DNA of 64,000 nucleotides from Arthrobacter bambusae (lineage in GTDB: Bacteria > Actinomycetota > Actinomycetes > Actinomycetales > Micrococcaceae), in assembly GCF_030812595.1 (NCBI RefSeq), contig NZ_JAUSSZ010000001.1, positions 620,001-684,000 on the forward strand, given 5' to 3'. Position numbers and translations under genes: made by a program. Positions 49,160-55,686 of this stretch are shown here, piece by piece. How positions within the stretch are numbered: the first letter of the stretch is position 1; each line of letters starts with the position of its first letter. The notes beneath the pieces are model-generated. The model saw only the letters and a list, made by a program, of their open reading frames with translations. It had not been told where the DNA came from and ran no database searches.

Positions 49160-50257
49160 TCAGTCTTCCATTCCGGCCAGTGCGTCCCGGATCGTGGAGT
49201 CCAGGGCACGGCGCAGTGTTTTGACTCTGTAGTCGCTGGAGACGGAGGTGTAGAGGGCCGTCGTTGAGGCGTGCTCATGCCCGGCCTGGTGCTGGACGAA
49301 CAAAGCGTCCATGCCTGATTCGATCAGATGGGTGACGTAGGAGCGGCGCAGCGAGTGGATGTCCAGGCCGGGGGAGAGGCCGAGGTCCTCGCAGTACCGG
49401 TTGAACCTTCGGTTCAGCGCCGTCTCCGAAACGAGGGTGCCCCGTTCGGAAGGGAACAGGTCCAGGCCGTCGGTCATGTGCGGGTGGCCGCGTTCCAGCC
49501 AGTCGGCAACGATTTCCGTGGACCAGTCGAACACGGTCAGGACGCTACGGCGCTTGGGCGGTGAACCCTTCATGGCCTTCCCGTACCGGACCTGCAGAAC
49601 CCCGTACTTGCCGAATTCCCGAGCGTGCGGGTTCCGAGCAAAATCGACAGTCTGCAGGTGCCTGACCTCGTTGCGACGCAGACCCCAGCAGTAGGCCACC
49701 TTGAACAGGACAGCGTCGCGGTAGGCCGGTAGCCAGCCCTTGCGGCCCAGCGTCGCAATCCTGTCCACCTCGTCATCGGCCCGGTCAAAGAAGGCCTGCA
49801 GCTCCCGCCTGGTGAACGGCCGCCGCTTAGGATCCGATTCGTTGGTCTGGGCATGGACCGCGGTGTTCCAGTCGAGACAGACCTGCGAAGGGTGCGTCCC
49901 GAAATACTGCTCGCAGACTCGGTCCCAGCCATAATCAGGTGAGGCTACGTACGAGCAGAATGCCCGAAGCGCGGCCTGATAACTCCGGATCGTGGACTGG
50001 GCCGCGTGCTTCACGCTGCGCAGATCTCCGAAGAACTCGTCAACATGTGCCGGCGTCCACTGCCACGGATACTCATTGGTGGACTCCTGGAACCGCGTCA
50101 CCAGCCGCTCCCGGCCTTCGATAGTGCCAAACGACAGATTCCTGCTCAGCTGCTGATTCCGCCAACCGGTGAGCATCTGGGTGAACACGACATCCTCCGG
50201 ATGAAGGAAACGCACTGAGCCGAAATCTAGCACCCGTCCCGCTGAATCGACCGCCAT
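49160..50257 (-). CDS. Tyrosine recombinase/integrase, left module
   Basis: 365-residue site-specific recombinase from ATG 50257, with AGGAGG 4 nt upstream. An N-terminal SAM-like core-binding domain (about residues 25-120) is followed by the catalytic domain with Arg 194 (WGLRRNEV), Lys 227, His 301/Arg 304 (HSLRRSYVTH), His 327 (GHEHASTT) and nucleophile Tyr 336 (ALYTSVSSD). All catalytic residues are present. It heads the left module (recombinase - HTH - zinc-ribbon protein) and diverges from its right-hand homologue. Confidence 0.94.
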   Translation of the reverse strand: MAVDSAGRVLDFGSVRFLHPEDVVFTQMLTGWRNQQLSRNLSFGTIEGRERLVTRFQESTNEYPWQWTPAHVDEFFGDLRSVKHAAQSTIRSYQAALRAFCSYVASPDYGWDRVCEQYFGTHPSQVCLDWNTAVHAQTNESDPKRRPFTRRELQAFFDRADDEVDRIATLGRKGWLPAYRDAVLFKVAYCWGLRRNEVRHLQTVDFARNPHAREFGKYGVLQVRYGKAMKGSPPKRRSVLTVFDWSTEIVADWLERGHPHMTDGLDLFPSERGTLVSETALNRRFNRYCEDLGLSPGLDIHSLRRSYVTHLIESGMDALFVQHQAGHEHASTTALYTSVSSDYRVKTLRRALDSTIRDALAGMED

Positions 50258-50274
50258 GAAGCCTCCTGAAGCAT

Positions 50275-50307
50275 TGCATTGGATGCAAGAATCATGCAAT
50301 TAATGCA
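50275..50307. promoter_or_regulatory. Paired 13-bp palindromes upstream of the left recombinase gene
   Basis: TGCATTGGATGCA (50275-50287) and TGCAATTAATGCA (50295-50307) have centres exactly 20 bp apart, two helical turns. They lie 18-50 bp before the recombinase ATG, as expected for repressor sites. Confidence 0.7.
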
Positions 50308-50494
50308 GGAGTCGCGCAAATCCGCGGCTCAACGAGGCATTCAAAGTCAAACGTCATGTTGCTTTACGCGCCCCGTCGATCCTTTCAGGAGTGCCCTCCG
50401 CCGACTCCGTATGAAGTGTTTCCGCAGTTCAAAGGCGCTTTTGGGAGATGAAGGACTGCGTGGCGGCAAGTCGCGCACAGAGGAGAGGCGATCG

Positions 50495-50507
50495 TGCATC
50501 GGATGCA
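50495..50507. promoter_or_regulatory. 13-bp palindrome, third copy
   Basis: TGCATCGGATGCA lies in the middle of the hub, just before the AT-rich promoter-like stretch. Same motif as the copies at 50275, 50295 and 50698. Confidence 0.65.
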
Positions 50508-50555
50508 ATAATCACTGTTCTACTTTACATAATGTAGATTATCGGCGAATAAACC

Positions 50556-50587
50556 ACGGGAGTAGAAGTAGCTGCGAAAACTCCCGT
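50556..50587. repeat. att-like site A: 8-bp arms, 16-nt spacer
   Basis: ACGGGAGT (50556-50563) and ACTCCCGT (50580-50587) are perfect inverted arms around AGAAGTAGCTGCGAAA. The spacer and the inner GAGT/ACTC are shared with three sites at 54.7-55.0 kb while the outer arm bases differ. This resembles a core crossover site of a tyrosine recombinase. Confidence 0.7.
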
Positions 50588-50613
50588 CCCGCTACGAATC
50601 GGACGTTTTCGCA

Positions 50614-50643
50614 GGTCAGGCAAGCTTTGCGAAGAACCTGACC
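50614..50643. repeat. Second inverted repeat with the same geometry
   Basis: GGTCAGG (50614-50620) and CCTGACC (50637-50643) are perfect inverted arms around a 16-nt spacer (CAAGCTTTGCGAAGAA). Arm length and spacing match site A but the spacer sequence is different, so it could be the site of the other (left) recombinase. Confidence 0.45.
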
Positions 50644-50697
50644 ATTCTGTCGACATGGCTGAATTTGCCCGCGGATCCCTTGCGGCTGTAGGTTTCC

Positions 50698-50710
50698 TGC
50701 ATCTAATGCA
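50698..50710. promoter_or_regulatory. 13-bp palindrome upstream of the right recombinase gene
   Basis: TGCATCTAATGCA ends 24 bp before the GTG start at 50735. It is the fourth copy of the motif in the hub and the counterpart of the pair in front of the left recombinase gene. Confidence 0.68.
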
Positions 50711-50734
50711 TGTTTCCATGGTTTAGGGGTCGTT

Positions 50735-51859
50735 GTGAATGGTGCCGTTCCGGGTTTCGTCCCGCGGATGCTGGTGGATCCGGACATTGGGCTGTTCAGG
50801 GCTGATGAACGGGTCTTCACGGCCATGCTGGATGGTTGGCGGGCGCAGATGCTTGCCCGTGGCCTCACGACGCAGACCATCAAGCAGCGCTGCCAGCTGC
50901 TGGAGCGTTTTCAGCGCTTCACGGGTGAATTTCCGTGGCAGTGGCGCCCGGCCGATATCGATGATTTCCTGGCCGATCTGCGTTCTGGCGAGAAGCCGAT
51001 CAGTCTGAAAACGTTGCGTTCGTACAGCAATGCCGTGGCGATGTTCTGCTCTTTCCTGACGCATCCTGGCTATGGGTGGGGCGAGTTCTGCGAACGGACA
51101 TTTGGCGATATTCCGAGCCAGATCTGCTTCGAGTGGAACACGCCACGGCATACGACCGATGATGCCGTCCCGGCGAAGAAACGGTCCTTCACCAAGGCGG
51201 AACTGCAACGGCTTTTCGACTACCTCGATGACCTTGTCGACAGGGAATATGCCGCCGGCAGCAAGCGCTGGCTGCCACTGTTCCGGGACTCGGTGGCGTT
51301 CAAGGTCTGTTATGCCTACGGGCTTCGCCGACGTGAAATGACCATGCTGGACCTAGAGGACCTCGGCCCGAACCCGCACGTCAGCGACTACGGACGGTTC
51401 GGAGCACTCCAGGTTCGATTCGCCAAAGGCACGGCAGGCTCAGGACCCAGACGGCGCACCGTGTTGACCGTTCCGGAGTTCGACTGGGTCGTGGACCAGC
51501 TCAAGACCTGGACATCCGGCGGCATGCGGCAGCAGTTCCCGACCGCTGAACGGTCCTCGGCTCTTTGGCCCAGTGAGCGTGGCTCCCGAATGTCTCTGGG
51601 CTCGTTCGGTGATGCGTTCGCAGCCGCACGGGATGCCGTCGGCCTGCCGCAGGAACTGGGCCTGCATTGCCTCAGGCATTCCTACGTGACCCATCTGATT
51701 GAAGCCGGCTACGACCCGGCGTTCGTGCAGACACAGGTTGGCCACTCCTACGCCTCGACCACCGGGCTCTACACCTCGGTATCGTCTGACTTCAAGCAAA
51801 AAACCGTGCAGCAGATGATTGCACGCCGCATCGCGAACTTGGAGGACACAGATGCCTGA
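50735..51859 (+). CDS. Tyrosine recombinase/integrase, right module
   Basis: 374-residue site-specific recombinase from GTG 50735 (AGGGG about 6 nt upstream). It is homologous to the left recombinase throughout but well diverged. Catalytic residues are complete: Arg 198 (YGLRRREM), Lys 231, His 311/Arg 314 (HCLRHSYVTH), His 337 (GHSYASTT) and Tyr 346 (GLYTSVSSD). It overlaps the HTH gene by 8 bp. It is the likely enzyme acting on the att-like sites A-D. Confidence 0.95.
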   Translation: MNGAVPGFVPRMLVDPDIGLFRADERVFTAMLDGWRAQMLARGLTTQTIKQRCQLLERFQRFTGEFPWQWRPADIDDFLADLRSGEKPISLKTLRSYSNAVAMFCSFLTHPGYGWGEFCERTFGDIPSQICFEWNTPRHTTDDAVPAKKRSFTKAELQRLFDYLDDLVDREYAAGSKRWLPLFRDSVAFKVCYAYGLRRREMTMLDLEDLGPNPHVSDYGRFGALQVRFAKGTAGSGPRRRTVLTVPEFDWVVDQLKTWTSGGMRQQFPTAERSSALWPSERGSRMSLGSFGDAFAAARDAVGLPQELGLHCLRHSYVTHLIEAGYDPAFVQTQVGHSYASTTGLYTSVSSDFKQKTVQQMIARRIANLEDTDA

Positions 51860-52205
51860 ACAGCGCCGGATCGGCTACCGCTGGAACCTGCGAGCCCTGA
51901 TGGCAAAGCAGAACCTCTGGAAGACCACCGAACTGATGCCGCTCCTGAAATCCCGGGGCATCAACCTTTCCGAAAGCCAGGTCTACAGGTTGGTCACTTC
52001 CACCCCGGAGCGCATTCCGGCAAGGACCTTCGCCGCGCTCTGCGACATCCTGGACTGCACACCAAACGACCTCTTCGAGCCATTCGTAGAAATGCGCGCG
52101 GCAGAGACAGCGAACGCCCCCAAGCGCAGCGAAGACCTCGGCATCCAACCAGGAAACCCGATCGCACGACGTGTCCGCCTCGTAGCTCCCGAAGACGGTG
52201 AGTAG
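51852..52205 (+). CDS. XRE-like HTH protein, right module
   Basis: 117-residue homologue of the left HTH protein, from ATG 51852. The HTH reads INLSESQVYRLVTSTPERIP followed by ARTFAALCDILDCTPNDLFE. The C-terminal tail (about residues 85-117) is unlike the left copy. It overlaps both neighbours by 8 bp, so the three proteins are made as a coupled unit. Probable repressor or accessory factor. Confidence 0.84.
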   Translation: MPEQRRIGYRWNLRALMAKQNLWKTTELMPLLKSRGINLSESQVYRLVTSTPERIPARTFAALCDILDCTPNDLFEPFVEMRAAETANAPKRSEDLGIQPGNPIARRVRLVAPEDGE

Positions 52206-53652
52206 GCCGCGTAAAGCAGAGGACCCCACCCGCTGGCCGGTCCCCTGCGGCCGCTGCGGCCAGCACCACCAAACCGTCGCGCGATGGCCCGACGGCGGAG
52301 TCTGCGGCTACTGCTATCAGCAGGCAAAACGCACCCGTGGCACCTGCGCATGCGGACACGAAGGCGTCCTGCCCGGAATCATCGATGAGCAGCCGGCATG
52401 CCGCAACTGCTCAGGCGTTCGGCTCAATATCGACTGCGAGAGCTGCGGAGCCGAAGACGAACTCCACAGCGGCGGCCGCTGCTGGACCTGCGTCCTCGGC
52501 GACATCGTTGACAACCTGCTAACCAACCCGGCCACGGGAACCATGGCCACGGAGCTGATCCCGCTGGCAGCGGCGTTGAAGTCGATGAAACGGGCCAACA
52601 GCGGCATGACCTGGATCCGGCAAAAGCACGTCACAGACTTTCTTCGAAACCTCGCTGCCGGGCCCAAAATAAGTCACGACACTTTCGACGAACTACCCGA
52701 CTCACGCACCCGCGAATACGTCCGGGGGCTCCTCATCGAACACGGGGTGCTCCCCCAACGAAATGCTTTCCTGATGCGCTACGACACCTGGGCTGCCCAA
52801 GCCATGGATCGCGTCAGCGACCCACAGAACCTTGACGTGATCCGTCGCTATATCCGTTGGCATCACCAACGGCGCATGAACCTCATGGACGAAGTTACGC
52901 GCGGCACTTTTCTTCGTGCCAAGCAGGAAGTCACCATTGCCATCGACCTCCTGAACTGGCTCACCAGTCATGACATCAAGCTGCCCGACCTGCAGCAGTC
53001 CCACCTTGACGTCTGGCAAGCCGAAGGGCCCACGACCAGGCGCATCGCTGAACGCTTCCTCAAATGGGCCATCAAAACCAAAGCCGCACCACCGGGGCTC
53101 ACCATCATTCCGCACCGCCGCGGCACCAGCCCAAGACTCACCAAGCCCGGACAAGACCAAGCGCTCCAACAAGTCATCCACACCGACGAACTAGCTACCC
53201 GCGACCGGGCAGCGGCCATCCTGATCCTCGTCTTCGGACAACAAGCCGAAAACATCGCACGCCTAACCTGGGACGACATCACCGTCACGGACGAACTAGT
53301 CACCATTCAACTCGGAACCATCCAGATCGCACTACCAGACACCCTGGCGCAGCCATGGCGGGAATTCGCGGCAAACCCAGGCCACGAACTGACCGCCGCG
53401 CACCCCAACACCAGATGGGTCTTTCGCGGAACCTCACCCGGGCGTCACATCCATCCCGGGCACCTCACAACCCGTCTCAGCAAGATCTTCAGCACCCGGG
53501 CCGCACGACTCGGAACCCTCCACGAACTCACCAAACTCGCCCCCGTGGCCATCATCGCCGAAACCCTCGGCTACTCCCCGACCACCATCGAACGCCACGC
53601 CACCGATTCGGCTGCAGCCTACGCTCAATACGTGGCCGCAGTGAAGACGTAA
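52198..53652 (+). CDS. Zinc-ribbon protein with degenerate recombinase domain, right module
   Basis: 484-residue homologue of the left protein, from GTG 52198. The 12 N-terminal Cys are again in six pairs (17/20, 36/39, 50/52, 68/71, 80/83, 95/98). The recombinase-like half has FGQQAENIARLTWDDI where the catalytic Arg should be, and LGYSPTTIERHATDSAAAY where LGHxxxxxTxxYxH is expected, so catalysis is unlikely. Both copies keep the same losses, so the degenerate state is ancestral and selected. The likely role is DNA binding or assembly of the recombination complex. Confidence 0.75.
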   Translation: MSRPRKAEDPTRWPVPCGRCGQHHQTVARWPDGGVCGYCYQQAKRTRGTCACGHEGVLPGIIDEQPACRNCSGVRLNIDCESCGAEDELHSGGRCWTCVLGDIVDNLLTNPATGTMATELIPLAAALKSMKRANSGMTWIRQKHVTDFLRNLAAGPKISHDTFDELPDSRTREYVRGLLIEHGVLPQRNAFLMRYDTWAAQAMDRVSDPQNLDVIRRYIRWHHQRRMNLMDEVTRGTFLRAKQEVTIAIDLLNWLTSHDIKLPDLQQSHLDVWQAEGPTTRRIAERFLKWAIKTKAAPPGLTIIPHRRGTSPRLTKPGQDQALQQVIHTDELATRDRAAAILILVFGQQAENIARLTWDDITVTDELVTIQLGTIQIALPDTLAQPWREFAANPGHELTAAHPNTRWVFRGTSPGRHIHPGHLTTRLSKIFSTRAARLGTLHELTKLAPVAIIAETLGYSPTTIERHATDSAAAYAQYVAAVKT

Positions 53653-53767
53653 CAGGCGACAAAGAGAAGGTATGCCAGTGCCGGCTTGTTCCCGATGGAC
53701 TAGCCTCTGGAGCCAAAGCTTCGGTGCAATACGGCAGGTTCTATCTGCGACGAGATGAGGGGGAGCA

Positions 53768-54613
53768 ATGAAAAACGAGCAGGCTGACGAACTTGTGGTG
53801 ACGAAACCTTGGACAGCCCAATCGGCACGGATCTTCGAGGAAGGGCACGCCCACCGGCTGGTTCTCAACTATGCGCTCGGATTCAACGAACCGACACTCG
53901 AATTCCTCCGCGGGCTTCCCATCCGCGAACTGGAAATCATCGACCGGCGCCTAACCACCCTTGAGCCCATATATTCGCTTGCCCCGACCTTGGAGTCGCT
54001 GCACGTGACCACCCATCCTGATCTGAAGATTAGGCTCACCGAACTACCCCGGCTCCGCAGTCTCGGGGCGCCTTGGGCTCAGGTCAGGGACACTATCAGC
54101 GAAGTCACCGGACTCGATTACTTGTTCCTGCTGGCCTACAAGCCCGAAAATTTGGAGCCGCTGTCCTCACACGTCGGTCTCGAAACCCTCCGAATGAAGG
54201 ATCGTCCACGGCTGAGCTCTCTTGCGGGCCTGTCGCACTTCCCAAGGCTCCAGCGACTCGGCATCTACTTGGCCTCGCGGCTTGAAGATATCTCTGAACT
54301 CCAGAGCCGCTCCGAAATCCGGGAGCTCGAGCTGGAATTCTGCAAGAAACTGACGAGGATCGACGACCTCACAGCGTGCACAGGACTACGTCGGCTTAGC
54401 CTTGCCGAAAACGGCGACATCGAGTCTCTTAAGCCAGTGGCCGGGCTGACCAAGTTAGAAGAGCTCTACCTTTACGGATCCACCAAAATCATGGACCATG
54501 ACCTCACTCCCATCGCAGGCCTTCCACGACTCAGGATGCTCCGAATGATGAACCGCCGTGGCTACAAGCCCTCCGTGGACAAACTCCAAAGACTAATCGA
54601 AGGAACCGCCTGA
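53768..54613 (+). CDS. Leucine-rich-repeat protein, probable cargo
   Basis: 281-residue protein from ATG 53768, with GAGGGGGAG upstream. Residues about 40-265 form irregular ~22-residue leucine-rich repeats (FLRGLPIRELEIIDRRL, LSSHVGLETLRMKDRP, LAGLSHFPRLQRLGIYLA, DDLTACTGLRRLSLAEN, VAGLTKLEELYLYGSTK). No signal peptide or membrane segment, so it is cytoplasmic. LRR proteins of this kind often mediate protein binding, including immunity roles. It sits between the right module and the site array, the place expected for cargo. Confidence 0.78.
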   Translation: MKNEQADELVVTKPWTAQSARIFEEGHAHRLVLNYALGFNEPTLEFLRGLPIRELEIIDRRLTTLEPIYSLAPTLESLHVTTHPDLKIRLTELPRLRSLGAPWAQVRDTISEVTGLDYLFLLAYKPENLEPLSSHVGLETLRMKDRPRLSSLAGLSHFPRLQRLGIYLASRLEDISELQSRSEIRELELEFCKKLTRIDDLTACTGLRRLSLAENGDIESLKPVAGLTKLEELYLYGSTKIMDHDLTPIAGLPRLRMLRMMNRRGYKPSVDKLQRLIEGTA

Positions 54614-54705
54614 GCGCTCCTGGAAGCGAGCCAGCCAGGGGTAAGAAGAATCCCGCCCACGTTCAACTCCCGCCCCACGAATACCCGCGCATGCCAGTTG
54701 AGTGG

Positions 54706-54735
54706 GACGAGTAGAAGTAGATGAGAGAACTCGTC
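54706..54735. repeat. att-like site B
   Basis: GACGAGT (54706-54712) and ACTCGTC (54729-54735) are perfect inverted arms around the 16-nt spacer AGAAGTAGATGAGAGA. The outer arm bases differ from site A but remain self-complementary. Confidence 0.72.
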
Positions 54736-54844
54736 TCGGCCCGCTTTGAGGCGCTTTCCTGAAGCAGCACGACCTCTCCGGACAGTCAGATGGGCGCTGG
54801 GTTACTCCCGGCTCATGAATACCCGTGGTTGCCAGTTCGAGTGG

Positions 54845-54874
54845 GACGAGTAGAAGTAGATGAGAGAACTCGTC
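54845..54874. repeat. att-like site C
   Basis: Identical to site B (arms GACGAGT and ACTCGTC, 16-nt spacer), 139 bp further on in the array. Confidence 0.72.
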
Positions 54875-54982
54875 TCGGCCCGCTTTGAGGCGCTTTCCTG
54901 AAGCAGCACGACCTCTCCGGACGGTCAGATGGGCGCTGGGCTATTCCCGGCTCATGGATACCCAGGGTTGCCAGTTAAACGT

Positions 54983-55012
54983 GGCGAGTAGAAGTAGCTG
55001 CGGGAACTCCGG
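54983..55012. repeat. att-like site D, hybrid arms
   Basis: GGCGAGT (54983-54989), spacer AGAAGTAGCTGCGGGA, then ACTCCGG (55006-55012). Only the inner GAGT/ACTC pair. The left half resembles the array (B/C) and the right half resembles site A, as expected of a crossover product. Confidence 0.65.
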
Positions 55013-55026
55013 TACCGAGAAGAAAC

Positions 55027-55686
55027 TCACAGGCGGCTTGCGGCGCCGAGGGTGATTTCACGATCACTTCGTCCGGATACCGAGTTGTCATGTGTCACAA
55101 TGATGACCGCTTTGCCAGCCTCAGCCAAAGTTCTGGTGAGGCCAAGGACATGATCCCGGTTTACGGCGTCGAGGGATCCTGTCGGCTCGTCAGCGAGAAT
55201 CATCTGGCAGGGTTTGAGGATGAGTCTGGCAATGGCGAGGCGCTGTTGTTCTCCGCCTGAGAGTTCGTACACTCTGCGGTTCGGATCAAGGTCAAGGCCT
55301 ACCCGCTCCATCGCGCTCGCCCGGGATTCGCTTTTTTCCTTGCCCGTTCCGGGGGTGTATGTCTGTGCGATCTTGAGGTTTTCGGTCACGGTCGCGTTGT
55401 CGATGAGGGCATAGTTCTGAAAGAGATATCCAAGGCGCAGCCTCAGGAGCATGCGTGCACTGCGGCTACCTGGGCGCGGGGCCTGACTGCCAAATAACTT
55501 GATCTCGCCCTTGTCAGGGTGGTCAAGCAGGCCAAGCAGGTTAAGGACGGTTGTTTTTCCGCTCCCGCTCGGACCTGTAATGGCGACAATTTCGCCCGCA
55601 CCCACCTTCAGACTCAGGTCCGAGATGACTTCATGGCCGCGAAAGCCTTTGTGCACGTTCACGAGTTCGCAAACGACATCGGACAT
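55027..55686 (-). CDS. ABC transporter ATPase of the lactococcin-972-like locus
   Basis: 219-residue ATPase from ATG 55686, directly after the membrane-protein stop (TAATG overlap), with AAAGGGGAG upstream. Walker A is ITGPSGSGKTT, the signature YELSGGEQQRLAIARL and Walker B MILADEPTGSLD. It is of the LolD/MacB-like group that pairs with FtsX-type permeases. In lactococcin 972 loci such an ATPase works with the DUF1430-type protein in secretion or immunity. Confidence 0.9.
   Translation of the reverse strand: MSDVVCELVNVHKGFRGHEVISDLSLKVGAGEIVAITGPSGSGKTTVLNLLGLLDHPDKGEIKLFGSQAPRPGSRSARMLLRLRLGYLFQNYALIDNATVTENLKIAQTYTPGTGKEKSESRASAMERVGLDLDPNRRVYELSGGEQQRLAIARLILKPCQMILADEPTGSLDAVNRDHVLGLTRTLAEAGKAVIIVTHDNSVSGRSDREITLGAASRL

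Larger units (their letters stand above)
50258..50734. other. 477-bp non-coding hub between divergent recombinase modules
   Basis: Holds the promoters of both modules, four TGCA-N5-TGCA palindromes, the att-like inverted repeat at 50556-50587 and a second inverted repeat at 50614-50643. An AT-rich stretch (TACTTTACATAATGTAGATTA, 50521 onward) is the most promoter-like part. The short frames crossing it look non-coding. Confidence 0.7.
50556..55017 (+). mobile_element. Putative mobile element: right recombinase module plus LRR cargo
   Basis: The segment between att-like sites A (50556) and D (55012, array end 55017) holds the recombinase - HTH - zinc-ribbon genes, one LRR protein gene and a tandem array of sites, about 4.5 kb. 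Sites A and D share the spacer variant with CTGCG, unlike B and C. I infer that A and D, or D and an array copy, mark element ends. The boundaries are tentative; the left module may belong to the same or an older insertion. Confidence 0.5.
54661..55017. repeat. Tandem array of ~139-bp units carrying att-like sites
   Basis: Units at 54661-54800, 54801-54939 and 54940-55017 (partial) are direct repeats. The first two are nearly identical over the part after the att-like site (TCGGCCCGCTTTGAGGCGCT to TCAGATGGGCGCTGG); the leading parts differ more. Each unit has one att-like site. No gene fits in the units. The array ends 9 bp before the stop codon of the bacteriocin ABC gene. Confidence 0.85.

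Noticed and set aside
47319..53652. RIT element (three tandem tyrosine recombinases) or classical integron
   Set aside because: Each module has only one catalytically complete recombinase plus an HTH and a zinc-ribbon protein, and the sites are unlike attC. A distant relation cannot be excluded.
54661..55017. CRISPR array
   Set aside because: The repeats are ~139-bp units repeated end to end; there are no 25-40 bp repeats with unique spacers, and no cas genes.
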